64,000 bases of DNA, from the NCBI RefSeq assembly GCF_029952445.1, contig NZ_JAQPPK010000007.1:1-64000 (forward strand), written 5' to 3'. This DNA is from Paenarthrobacter nitroguajacolicus. GTDB taxonomy: Bacteria > Actinomycetota > Actinomycetes > Actinomycetales > Micrococcaceae. Each line of letters starts with the position of its first letter. Position 1 is the first letter of the stretch. This document shows, in pieces, positions 43,650 to 51,923 of the stretch. The position numbers and the translations under genes were made by a program. Under the pieces are notes generated by a model. That model saw only the letters and a program-made list of their open reading frames with translations. It was not told where the DNA came from and did no database searches.

Positions 43650-43810
43650 GCAAAAACCCCCTCTGACGAGGGGGTATGCCGTGCCCGAGGTGGGACTCGA
43701 ACGGGATTCCTTGCCTTGTTATTACTGGGAAGCGGCGGAAACATGCGGACTCCGGAGCAGACCGGCGGCTGAACGAGGGAGTCCGAGGTGGAAAGCGTGA
43801 ACAATGATGC
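43650..43810. repeat. dispersed repeat copy B: terminator + tRNA 3' end + IS-like end
   Basis: A second copy of the unit at 16161: a stem with poly-A (minus-strand terminator) at 43654-43676, the same 21-nt tRNA 3' end (43681-43701), the shared spacer CCTTGTTATTACTGGGAAG, then GGCGGAAACATGCGGA and a degenerate tip. The tRNA 5' part is missing, so it is not a functional tRNA gene. The acceptor and T-arm sequence is compatible with a tRNA-Leu. Confidence 0.55.
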
Positions 43811-43948
43811 TCCTATTCTTGTCAATGGTCGCTGGACCAGGCGCCGTGTAGGTTACCGTGGCCTCCACTCCGGCTTCAAGGGTCGCTGCCGCGATCGCTG
43901 CGCGACGGCCTGGGGCCGCCCTTGACCCCGGAGCCTCGGTGTCCACGG

Positions 43949-44143
43949 TCAGGTTGGAAGCACCCGGTTCATCGGTGGATAGGGCAACTGCGCGTGCGCG
44001 GTGGATTGGGAGTTGAGCCAGGTTTCGTAGCGGTGGTGGACGTCGCTGTCGTGGGACAGTCCTCGTTCCAGACGGGACAGCGTGGTGGGCCAGACCCTCA
44101 GGGCATCGGCTGCTTCTTGGAGGGTCAAGCCTCCGGGGAACAT
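43949..44143 (-). pseudogene. XRE-type helix-turn-helix fragment
   Basis: The 64-codon frame contains LTLQEAADALRVWPTTLSRLER, a clear XRE-type helix-turn-helix, then YETWLNSQ. The preceding region on the same strand has other frames but no family features, so it is probably a remnant of a larger regulator. It could instead be a small intact HTH protein; no ribosome site supports that. Confidence 0.45.
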
Positions 44144-44614
44144 GACGAAGCCCTTCCGGCCAGCGCTGCGACGGGACCTCCACTGTCAGCGTTCGAGTGG
44201 GATGAGAAGAAGTCGATGTTTGAAGCGCCCTCATCCCGGCACGGAAACTTCGCAGGTCAGGCACCGGTTTTCCGCTCAGCGGGGCTGCTCGTCGTACCCG
44301 TTAGCCACGGGATTGCATGGGGCGACAGTCGATGAGTCTGCAGCAGCCAGGAATTCGGAGGCGTGCGATGACCCCGCAGCCCGCCATCGCGCATGCGCTC
44401 TCTTACGAACGCGATTCCCACCTCAAATAGGTTCCTCTTATGATCACCAATAGTGGCTAATCTCAATCTCGAAAGGGGTTGCTATTTAGCGCAAATAGCA
44501 CCTCTTTTATTCATCCTGAAGATGGCAAAGCCGCACCTCCTCCGCTCATGTTCTGACGAGTTTGTTACGAGCCGTCCTCCTCCACCTATTTCAGCGATCC
44601 AAGGGAGCATCGTC
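44144..44614. promoter_or_regulatory. upstream region of the OFA-type MFS gene with AAATAG elements
   Basis: Contains AAATAGGTTCCTCTTA (44425-44440) and the palindrome GCTATTT-AGCGC-AAATAGC (44481-44499), with perfect 7-nt arms. These half-sites match those around the GntR gene at 53.2 kb, although the arms of the second are in the opposite order. Confidence 0.45.
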
Positions 44615-45904
44615 ATGGAAAAAGCAAAGACCCGCGCCAACCGCGCACTAATTGGAAGCATTCTTTTAGTCTCCATGAACTTCGGCACTTTCATCGTGCT
44701 GTCCAACTACATCAGCGGTCTATCCGTCCAATTCAGCGCGACGGTGGGGCAAATTATCCTGCTGTTTTCCATCTCATCGATTGGCAGCCTGATCGCAAAC
44801 CTTAGCCTGGCGCCCATGTTCCTCCGCATGCGTATCCGTTCGATTCTCTTGATCGGGATCTCCTGCTATGCGGCTTTCTTTCTCCTCATGGCTTTCTCGA
44901 CCTCACTTCCGCTGCTCTATGTCGCGGCCCTCCTCTTTGGGATGGGTGTGGCCGGCTGCGGATTCGTCGTAGTCCAGGCCGTCATCATGTGGTGGTTCGT
45001 TCGAGGTGTCGGGAAGAAGATCAGCTATCCCTCCATTGCATACCCTCTGGTGTCTCTCGCGCTCTCTCCGGCCATCGCCTGGGGCATTGAGTCGCTTGGC
45101 CTCACTCCCACGCTCTTGGTGCACGGCGTCCTCTGCATAGGCGTGATGCTCTTTGCTGCTCTGGTGCTTATCCCTGAGCGCCCGGAGTTCTATGGACTAA
45201 CCGCTTACGATTCCACACCGGGAACGACGTCGGATAACTCGACGGCCGAAGTTTCGACGAAAGCGCCAACCGGTCTCACTCTAAAGCAAGCACTGAGGAC
45301 GCCTTCGTACTGGTTGGTAAGCATCGCTGTGTTCTTGATTGTTGGTGTGGCCACAGGCTTCGGTGGACAGGCGGTCGTTATTTTCCAGAGCGCAGGCGGG
45401 GTTACAGCAATCGTTGCCGCCCTCATCCTTTCCGTGAAGAACTTTGCTGCAATGATTTGGAACTTCGCATACGGTGCTCTCGCTGATCGTATTGGCGGGA
45501 GTTCGGCCGGCGTTGTATTCGGGCTGGGCGTGATGGTCTTTAGCTCAATTGCAGTCTTCGTCTCTGGAACGGGGGGAGCAATTTTCATCGCAGCAGGTCT
45601 CGCAATCACACAGTTCGGCGGAATGTACGCCGCCATAATCCTCCCCCGAATGTTCGGACTAAAAGAGTTCGGGAGCATTCTTGCTTCAGTCAATGTCAGC
45701 GCAGCCCTCGGTGGCGCAGTGGTCGGAGCTATCGGTGGTTTCATCTATGACGCCACGCTTAGCTACACAATGTTCTTCGTCTTGTTCGCAGCAGCCGCAG
45801 CAGCCATGGTGGTACTGCAAGTCGTGGCTACGCGACCGCGAGCCATCATGCGACTTGAGGATGCAGCTGCCGAGGGGCCAATTGAGGAACGAATCGCAGC
45901 CTGA
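44615..45904 (+). CDS. MFS transporter, oxalate/formate antiporter (OFA)-like
   Basis: The ATG at 44615 follows AGGGAG and gives 429 residues; the open frame continues upstream without a good start. Twelve hydrophobic segments are visible, with GMGVAGCGFVVVQAVIMWWFV and a second half starting TPSYWLVSIAVFLIVGVATGFG, which are typical of OFA-type MFS proteins. These carry small carboxylic acids. The AAATAG palindrome upstream suggests control by the GntR regulator at 53.3 kb, which remains inference. Confidence 0.85.
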   Translation: MEKAKTRANRALIGSILLVSMNFGTFIVLSNYISGLSVQFSATVGQIILLFSISSIGSLIANLSLAPMFLRMRIRSILLIGISCYAAFFLLMAFSTSLPLLYVAALLFGMGVAGCGFVVVQAVIMWWFVRGVGKKISYPSIAYPLVSLALSPAIAWGIESLGLTPTLLVHGVLCIGVMLFAALVLIPERPEFYGLTAYDSTPGTTSDNSTAEVSTKAPTGLTLKQALRTPSYWLVSIAVFLIVGVATGFGGQAVVIFQSAGGVTAIVAALILSVKNFAAMIWNFAYGALADRIGGSSAGVVFGLGVMVFSSIAVFVSGTGGAIFIAAGLAITQFGGMYAAIILPRMFGLKEFGSILASVNVSAALGGAVVGAIGGFIYDATLSYTMFFVLFAAAAAAMVVLQVVATRPRAIMRLEDAAAEGPIEERIAA

Positions 45905-45993
45905 CTTCCTGCGGCGAGCTGCCGCGGCGTCGCAGAGCACAACTGAAGATGGTCCTGCAGAGGCGGAATTTATTCATTGCCTCGCTTGAGACC

Positions 45994-46055
45994 CGCGAAG
46001 GTCAAAGGTTCCATGCACTGCCGACTACGGCGCTTGGAACCTTTGGCCTTTGGCG
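45994..46055 (+). terminator. long imperfect hairpin after the OFA-type MFS gene
   Basis: AAAGGTTCCA (46004-46013) pairs with TGGAACCTTT (46035-46044), extended outward with a few mismatches to about 20 bp. No T tract follows, so it is probably a transcription barrier for the MFS gene. Confidence 0.45.
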
Positions 46056-46543
46056 GGGTCTTACGGTCCGGGCAAGATCACTGTCACGAGATCACTTTCG
46101 AACCTCCGGAACGACAAGGTCCACGTCGAGTCGAAAACAGTGCCCCGGTGGGAGCTCGCCGGCTGCCCTCGGTAGGGCGGTCGGGTTCTCAAAGTCCATC
46201 TCAGCAGATCCTGCTTGAAGGCTCCAGAATTGCCCACATCCTGCGCAGGTCTCCAAATAGTGCAATAGTCCGCTCACCACATGCTGTAAACGCTGAGTGG
46301 AGCCGTGGATAATCAGCCGTGCCGGACTCCCACGACAGCGACCCGAGCACGACCCCTCTCCCCCAGCAGCCCTGCCAACATCATGCTCAGGGTGATCAGA
46401 TGCGAAAAGCAAGGCCCCCCACAGCCCATTCCCAGCGATTTTGTTGGTCCTTGACGATGGAACTCTGCCTAAAGGCAGCGGGCATACCCCTCGACCAACC
46501 GGCGGAAGCAGGGGTGTTCCGGGAACGGAACCCGCAGGACCAG

Positions 46544-46578
46544 AAGGGGCCCGCACCGCCAAACGGTACGGGCCCCTA
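46544..46578 (-). terminator. terminator of the SnoaL-aldolase-MFS genes
   Basis: On the minus strand AGGGGCCCG-TACCG pairs with CGGTG-CGGGCCCCT, a long GC stem 23 nt after the SnoaL-like stop, followed by TTCT. Confidence 0.6.
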
Positions 46579-46600
46579 ATGGGTTTAGCGACACTTCTAT

Positions 46601-47074
46601 TTAGCCTTGGGTGGTAAAAGGAGCCTCGAGATCGGCGAGGAGATTAGGCGGCTCGGCACCCTCCGGGAGGTAGTATGACTCCTCCATATAGTGGATAAAC
46701 CTCCACTCGTTATCGTCCTCAAGCTGGAGCACTGCAGTGACGCGCGCAGCGGCGACTCGAGGCTCGTCGGACTCGACGCTGCGAATGCGCCATTTCACTA
46801 CGAAGATGGCGAGTATTGTTTCCGGTGCAATTTCACGGATCCAGGCCCTTGGGATGGCGGCGGAAGCGTCGACGATCCTGGAACGTGTGCGCGCCAGGTG
46901 ACCGGCGATGGCACTCCATCCTGAGAGGATGTCGTCCAGTTCCGGCGCCATGTAGGTGGCATCCGCCGAATGCGCCCACAGACCCGCCAGCGCGTCCCAT
47001 TGCAGCGTTTCCCAGAATCGCTCGAACCGTTGGAGCACAGCCTGGACGTCAGATTTTTGGGTGGTTAGGGACAT
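46601..47074 (-). CDS. SnoaL-like (NTF2-fold) protein
   Basis: The 157-residue protein has an NTF2 pattern: an N-terminal helix (VLQRFERFWETLQWDALAGLW), the strand region ADATYMAPELDDILSGWSAI and a C-terminal strand set RVTAVLQLEDDNEWRFIHYMEESYY. Such proteins are small-molecule isomerases, hydrolases or dehydratases with an open cavity. It is the last gene of the minus-strand operon, 17 nt after the aldolase. No catalytic residues can be assigned. Confidence 0.8.
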   Translation of the reverse strand: MSLTTQKSDVQAVLQRFERFWETLQWDALAGLWAHSADATYMAPELDDILSGWSAIAGHLARTRSRIVDASAAIPRAWIREIAPETILAIFVVKWRIRSVESDEPRVAAARVTAVLQLEDDNEWRFIHYMEESYYLPEGAEPPNLLADLEAPFTTQG

Positions 47075-47090
47075 GGCAGATCTTTCTTCA

Positions 47091-47846
47091 TCAGTATGGT
47101 GAGTTTGTTGTCGCGGAGTGAGCTTCGGCGCCCGAGGCCTTCAACTGTTGCTCGATTCCCGATGAAACAAGGCGTTCGCCGTTTGCAAGTGTGAGCATGG
47201 TGAATCCAAGTTCACGGAAAGTGCCGGCAAGAGCTGCGTCCCCTGCATGGAGGCCCGCAACTTTCCTTGTACGTTGTGCGGCATCGGCGATGCGAGAGAG
47301 GGCGGTGCGCATCGGCTCGGAAGGTGGGAACTGGTTTGCCCCGTGTCCCAGGGAGATACCGAGGTCAGCTGGTCCTACATAGCAGCCGTCGATGCCGTCG
47401 ACGTTGAGGATGGCTTCAGCGTTACGTAGCCCGCATTCGGTTTCGATCATGACCAGGATGGTCACTCGTGAGTCGAGCTCGGCGACGTCGCGGCTGAGCC
47501 ACGGGGAAACCGGCCCGTAACTCCGGTCTCCCCGTGGCGGGTAGTGAGCCGCTCGAGTGACCATCTTTGCCTGCTCTACCGAGTTCACCATGGGAACGAT
47601 GATGCCGTCCGCACCGAGATCGAGAGCGTATCCGATCTTCTGTGCGCTTGAGTCGGCTACACGAACGTAGCGCGGGACGCTGCTACGTATTTCGAGCATT
47701 CGGCGCAGAATGTGGTCCCCGATGCCATGTTGGCAGTCGATTCCGACGAAGTCTGCCGTGCTGCCTTCGATCGCCCTGAGTACCCCGATGTCGTCGTTGG
47801 CGATCCAGAAGCCGGTAGTAGGGCCCGGCAAGGGGTCAGTGAACAT
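47091..47846 (-). CDS. HpcH/HpaI-type aldolase (2-oxo acid aldolase)
   Basis: The ATG at 47846 gives 251 residues; a TTG at 47879 lies inside the upstream MFS gene. The metal-binding and active-site phrases are FVGIDCQHGIGD, VRVADSSAQKIGYALDLGADGIIVPMV, VMIETECGL (Glu metal ligand) and GCYVGPADLGISLG. The usual DxEHG sequence is CQHGIGD here, a change beside the catalytic His. Class II aldolases of this type cleave 4-hydroxy-2-oxo acids to pyruvate plus an aldehyde. Confidence 0.87.
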   Translation of the reverse strand: MFTDPLPGPTTGFWIANDDIGVLRAIEGSTADFVGIDCQHGIGDHILRRMLEIRSSVPRYVRVADSSAQKIGYALDLGADGIIVPMVNSVEQAKMVTRAAHYPPRGDRSYGPVSPWLSRDVAELDSRVTILVMIETECGLRNAEAILNVDGIDGCYVGPADLGISLGHGANQFPPSEPMRTALSRIADAAQRTRKVAGLHAGDAALAGTFRELGFTMLTLANGERLVSSGIEQQLKASGAEAHSATTNSPY

Positions 47847-49308
47847 AATCGGCTTCTGGGCTGGGGTCCGGAGAATCAAAGGTGGCGGTAGATGTAGATG
47901 CTGTCCTGTTTTGCCTCACCACGAAAGCTGCAATTCCTGAAAGAACCAGCAGGATAACGCCTGCTCCAGCGAGGACAGTGAAACCGGTGACATACGCTCC
48001 TGGTGCAGCAAGAGTTTTGTCCCCAAGCGTCAAAGTCTGAGAGGCAAGGATTGCTGAGAACATGAGCGGCCCGGCGGCCAGTCCGACGGACTTCATCACC
48101 TGATTGACGTTTCCGGCTTCGCTCGTGCGTTCAACCGGCACACCGGTCATCAGCAGGATCGGGATTGCGGCATAGAGGAACCCTGATCCGATGATCGCGA
48201 TACCACCTCCGACGGCCAGCAAGAACGGTGAGACCACGGGCGACAACAACAGTATCAGCGCCCCTGCCAGGACGAAGGCACTCCCTGCGCCCAGGGCCGC
48301 GGGGACACCGAACTTGCGTGTGAGAACTGAGGAAAGTGGGCTGGCAATAGCACCGCCGATAATGCTGGCGATACCCATAACTGCGCCCGTTGAGGCCGCC
48401 CCGAGGCCAAGACCTAGACCAGTCGCTTGTGGTGATTGCAGGGCAACAGCGAGAACAAGCCAGAAAGCCAGCACCCCAAAAGCCATCACAAACATCATGG
48501 CGTGAGCGACCGCTACCCGGCCGTCCTTGAATGTACGGAAATCGACGGCTGGGTGCGGGCTTCGAACCGAGAGAATGACGAATGCGGCAAGCGCAACGGC
48601 GCCAGCGGTGATGAGCGCGATTGCTACTGCCCCGTTGGTTTTACCGATAAGGGTGATGCCTAGGAGAATGGCTGCCACGGCGGCGGCAAAGATCAATCCG
48701 CTTCCCAAGTCGACGTCGCGGAGTTTGCCTGTAGCCGGGCTGCCGGGGAGCAGAACCCAAACCAGGACCACGGTCAGTGCGGCGAGTCCCGCGCTGAAGG
48801 CGAAAATAGCATGCCAACCGACGCCGTCAATGAGGAGACCGGCAACGAATTGGCCTATCGGGCCGCCGATGAGGGCCGTTCCCGAGAGCAGCGACAGCAC
48901 CATGGCCAAATTACGCTCACCGACCCTCTCCCTGGCGATTCCAAACGCGAGCCCAAGGATCGCACCGGTGGTTCCTTGGATTGCCCGGCCAAGGATAATG
49001 CCCGGAAGCGTGGGCCAAAGGAGAGCAACCATTGATCCGGCAGTGCCCAGAAGCAAAGCGGCGATCAGCACACGCTTACGCCCCAGGACGTCTCCGAGCC
49101 TGCCTGCGGTTGCAGCCGTGGCCGCCGCGACCAAAGCGTATCCAGTTATTGACCATCCAACGGTGACAGGATCACCAAAGTCGGCATAGAGGTGCGGCAG
49201 GGCAAGCTGAATCATGTTCTGCTCGAATGCGTGATTCATCTCCGCCAGCATCAGTAGACCGATCAGCACCGGTGAGCTGACTTGTGTCCATACACGGGTT
49301 TCACTCAT
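47836..49308 (-). CDS. MFS drug/metabolite exporter, 14-helix DHA2 type
   Basis: The ATG at 49308 follows AGGAG and gives 490 residues; a frame from 49344 is not needed. The protein has about 14 hydrophobic segments and motifs GYALVAAATAATAGRLGDVLGRKR and GRAIQGTTGAILGLAFGI of the DHA2 group. It lies after a hairpin that separates it from the reductase gene, and its stop overlaps the aldolase start by about 11 nt. It may export a toxic intermediate. Confidence 0.87.
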   Translation of the reverse strand: MSETRVWTQVSSPVLIGLLMLAEMNHAFEQNMIQLALPHLYADFGDPVTVGWSITGYALVAAATAATAGRLGDVLGRKRVLIAALLLGTAGSMVALLWPTLPGIILGRAIQGTTGAILGLAFGIARERVGERNLAMVLSLLSGTALIGGPIGQFVAGLLIDGVGWHAIFAFSAGLAALTVVLVWVLLPGSPATGKLRDVDLGSGLIFAAAVAAILLGITLIGKTNGAVAIALITAGAVALAAFVILSVRSPHPAVDFRTFKDGRVAVAHAMMFVMAFGVLAFWLVLAVALQSPQATGLGLGLGAASTGAVMGIASIIGGAIASPLSSVLTRKFGVPAALGAGSAFVLAGALILLLSPVVSPFLLAVGGGIAIIGSGFLYAAIPILLMTGVPVERTSEAGNVNQVMKSVGLAAGPLMFSAILASQTLTLGDKTLAAPGAYVTGFTVLAGAGVILLVLSGIAAFVVRQNRTASTSTATFDSPDPSPEADYVH

Positions 49309-49378
49309 TGCTTGACTCCTTTGTCGGGGAAACCATGTGGACATGGGCTGGTGCCCATGTAGGGGAAGGGTGCCCGTG

Positions 49379-49413
49379 AAAGGTGAAGGACCGAGCTTGG
49401 CCCTTCACCTTTC
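49379..49413 (-). terminator. hairpin between the reductase and MFS genes
   Basis: On the minus strand AAAGGTGAAGG pairs with CCTTCACCTTT around a 13-nt loop. It follows the reductase stop and may reduce expression of the genes downstream. Confidence 0.5.
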
Positions 49414-49423
49414 CCGGGGATCT

Positions 49424-50404
49424 TCAGAGGTCGAGGACCAGCCGACCTGATGCACATCGGGATACGCAGATGGCCATAGTGCCGTCCTCATCGTGCTGCT
49501 CGGGAGCCTTGGCCGAGTCCAGATGCACCGGAGTGCCACTGACTACGCGAGTTTCGCAAGTGCCACACATGCCCTCCTCGCAGGAGGTGAAGACCAGCAC
49601 GCCGGCCTCACGGGCGACCTCAACGATCGACTGGTCCTCCGGCACAGTGAGTACCAACTCGCTCTCGACCAGCTCGATTTCGAATGCTCCCGTTGGCGTG
49701 ATGTCACGGACGTCACGGGCAACGAAGCGCTCCAGGTGCAGGTCCCGGGTTGGCTTGCCCACCGCTTCGAACGCTCCCCCAACGGCGTTCAACAGGGGCT
49801 CAGGGCCGCAAGTATAGACGAGGGCGTCACCGCTCTCCGCTATGACCTCCTTAAGCGGAATGAATCCTCTCTCGTCCTCGGGATAGACGTTTACCCTCTC
49901 TCCAAATGCCAGCAGCTCCTCAAGGAACGCCATTGATGAGCGCGTGCGGCCCCCGTACCAGAGTGACCAGTTGGCATGGTTGGCTACGGCCGAGCGGATC
50001 ATCGGCAGTAGGGGCGTGATGCCGATGCCGCCGGCTACGAACACATAAGTCTCCGCGTTACGGAAGGTGAAGTTGTTCCTGGGCCCGCGGATTCGTATCT
50101 CTTCACCCGCCGATAGTGTTTCATGGACCTCTATGGAGCCTCCGCGGCTGTTCGGGTCCAGCAGGACGCCAAACCGGTAATGGCTACGGTCGCCGGGGTC
50201 GCCTGCCAGCGAGTATTGCCGTACTAATCCGGATCCAAGAATGAAATCGACGTGGGCACCGGGAGCCCACTCGGGAAGTGCCGAGCCATCCGTTGCCGAC
50301 AACCTGATTTCGGCGACGCCATCGGCGGCAACCCTTTTCATGACGATCGTGGCATCGATCTCGGTTTCGACTGAAGTTACCGGGTTAGTAGTGGAAATAC
50401 TCAT
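49424..50404 (-). CDS. phthalate-dioxygenase-reductase-like flavin/[2Fe-2S] oxidoreductase
   Basis: The 326-residue protein has an FMN-binding barrel with RQYSLAGDP, a NAD domain with GGIGITPLLPM and YTCGPEPLL, and a C-terminal plant-type ferredoxin with SCEEGMCGTC and a later Cys in AICVSRC. This is the order of the phthalate dioxygenase and vanillate demethylase reductases, which deliver electrons from NADH to a Rieske oxygenase. Its ATG overlaps the amidohydrolase stop (ATGA). No oxygenase large subunit is encoded nearby. Confidence 0.93.
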   Translation of the reverse strand: MSISTTNPVTSVETEIDATIVMKRVAADGVAEIRLSATDGSALPEWAPGAHVDFILGSGLVRQYSLAGDPGDRSHYRFGVLLDPNSRGGSIEVHETLSAGEEIRIRGPRNNFTFRNAETYVFVAGGIGITPLLPMIRSAVANHANWSLWYGGRTRSSMAFLEELLAFGERVNVYPEDERGFIPLKEVIAESGDALVYTCGPEPLLNAVGGAFEAVGKPTRDLHLERFVARDVRDITPTGAFEIELVESELVLTVPEDQSIVEVAREAGVLVFTSCEEGMCGTCETRVVSGTPVHLDSAKAPEQHDEDGTMAICVSRCASGRLVLDL

Positions 50405-51540
50405 GGCTGGTTTCCCGTGACGGCCTGTACGCCGATGGCGTTCAAGGCTGCAGTGTTCCCGAGCGCACGGAGCCGGGGCTCGTAAAGATCGGCCGCGTTC
50501 CGGGACAAGATCCGCTCCCGACCCTCGCTGGAGAGCCCGCTTGGCAGATCTGCCGGGCTCATTGAGGACCAGTGCGGATAGTTGCTGCCGTAAATCAGGA
50601 GCTCCTCAGCCCGGCTGACTTCCAGCCAGGCCTTCTCCGATGCCTGGTCTGTTGGGGCTTCGAAACGGCTGGTGCGGAATCGGAAATGGTCCAGATGCTC
50701 GGACGGCGTGTCACTGACCCAGGGGGTTTCATGCCGGGAGATCCCCCAGTCCCCGTCCATCCGCCACAGGAACGGCATGAGCAGGTCGAATGCACCGTCA
50801 CCGAAGACGACGCGGAGGTCAGGGAGGCGGTCAACGACTCCTTCCAGGATGAAGCTGGCCAGGTGGTACAGACCGGAGATGTTTTCCTGGGAGGCGTACT
50901 CGATGTGCTTGGTGGGATAGCCAGCCATCGTCGGCTTGTAGTTCGCCGCCGCCCCGCCGTCGGCATGGATGACGACGGGAAGCTTCAGTTCCGCAGCAGC
51001 CTTCCAGATCGGAAAGTAGTTACGGTGCCCGTAGGGACGCCACGCGTCCAGGGGGACCCCGATCTGCACCATGTGTGGGTGGTCTGCCCACTTCTCGATT
51101 TCGGCGACCGCTTTGTCCGGGTCTGAGGGGTTCACGCGGATGGTGCCCAGAAACCGATCACCGGAGTCGGGCGCGTCCAGCCAGGTATTCGCAAGCCATT
51201 GGTTGGTGGCGGCACACAGTTCGGTGGCCATGTCGATGTCCGGCTGTGGACCACGGGTAAGGGGCGACAGCACGCCGACGCGCGCGTTGTCCCGGTCCAG
51301 TTTCGCTAGAATCTTTGAGACACTTGATCCAGGAAGCGCTGACGCGTCGTCGTCCGGACGTGCTTCCTCAAGGTATTCCCCATAGGGCGCTATACCAGTG
51401 GGCGCGGTGTACATCTGACGGAGCACACCGGGCATGTGTCGCTTGCTTGCCCAGGGCTCGGACATCCACAAGTGCGGCTCGACCTCGGAGCGCCAAAAGG
51501 GTGTCACGCAGGTGTCGATGATGGGTGCGTTCTCAGACAT
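50401..51540 (-). CDS. amidohydrolase family 2 protein (ACMSD-like), second copy
   Basis: The ATG at 51540 overlaps the Rieske stop as TAATG and follows TTGGAG, giving 379 residues. Features of the amidohydrolase-2 family are IDTCVTPFW at the first metal-ligand strand, HPHMVQIGVPLDAWRPYGHRNY, VVIHADGG, and the metal-binding strand LLIYGSNYPHW. Members are metal-dependent decarboxylases or hydrolases acting on aromatic-derived acids. The first motif has TCVT where other members show DxH, and this should be checked for metal binding. It is paralogous to the gene at 51923. Confidence 0.88.
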   Translation of the reverse strand: MSENAPIIDTCVTPFWRSEVEPHLWMSEPWASKRHMPGVLRQMYTAPTGIAPYGEYLEEARPDDDASALPGSSVSKILAKLDRDNARVGVLSPLTRGPQPDIDMATELCAATNQWLANTWLDAPDSGDRFLGTIRVNPSDPDKAVAEIEKWADHPHMVQIGVPLDAWRPYGHRNYFPIWKAAAELKLPVVIHADGGAAANYKPTMAGYPTKHIEYASQENISGLYHLASFILEGVVDRLPDLRVVFGDGAFDLLMPFLWRMDGDWGISRHETPWVSDTPSEHLDHFRFRTSRFEAPTDQASEKAWLEVSRAEELLIYGSNYPHWSSMSPADLPSGLSSEGRERILSRNAADLYEPRLRALGNTAALNAIGVQAVTGNQP

Positions 51541-51923
51541 TATGCAACTCCAAGCAGGATCACGTAGTCGTCCTCGACGACCACTTCGTAGCTTCGGACC
51601 TTTACATTCGCGGCGGCGGCCTGGCCGGATTCGAGCTCGAACTCCCACCCGTGCCAGGGGCACTTGATGAACTCGTTCTCGCGCGAGAAGTTCGAGGAGT
51701 AGGGCTCCTCCCCTGCCGTTGTTTCACCGGTGAGCTGGCCGACACACATCGGACCACCCCGATGAGGGCAGTAATTGGCTATTGCCGATAGTTTGCCGTC
51801 GATGTTGTAGACACCGACGCCGAACTTGCCGACTGGTACGACGACCATAGACCCGGGCGGAAAGTCTTCGACCTTGGCGACGACAGTACGCGAGCCGACT
51901 GTTGCGGGGTTAAGAGAGGACAT
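51540..51923 (-). CDS. Rieske [2Fe-2S] ferredoxin
   Basis: The 127-residue protein has the Rieske ligands in CPHRG (C52, H54) and CPWHGW (C88, H91) in a fold of the usual length, with a loop of about 30 residues between the pairs, longer than average. It carries electrons to an acceptor protein. It is flanked by two amidohydrolases and precedes the reductase, so an electron chain is present, but the terminal oxygenase is missing. Confidence 0.9.
   Translation of the reverse strand: MSSLNPATVGSRTVVAKVEDFPPGSMVVVPVGKFGVGVYNIDGKLSAIANYCPHRGGPMCVGQLTGETTAGEEPYSSNFSRENEFIKCPWHGWEFELESGQAAAANVKVRSYEVVVEDDYVILLGVA

Larger units (their letters stand above)
45905..46600. other. intergenic region with hairpins, no gene recognised
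   Basis: About 700 nt without a credible gene. Two hairpins are present, listed separately. A minus-strand frame with ELPPGHCFRLDVDLVVPEV may be a small remnant near 46100. Confidence 0.45.

Noticed and set aside
16191..43701. attL/attR pair of a 27-kb integrative island at a tRNA gene
   Set aside because: Both sides of the tRNA piece are similar in the two copies, no integrase lies next to either, and the enclosed genes include ordinary metabolism, so a duplicated repeat is a simpler reading.
46597..46603. CTATTTA as a GntR half-site
   Set aside because: It overlaps the stop codon of the SnoaL-like gene and lacks a partner, so it is probably coincidence.
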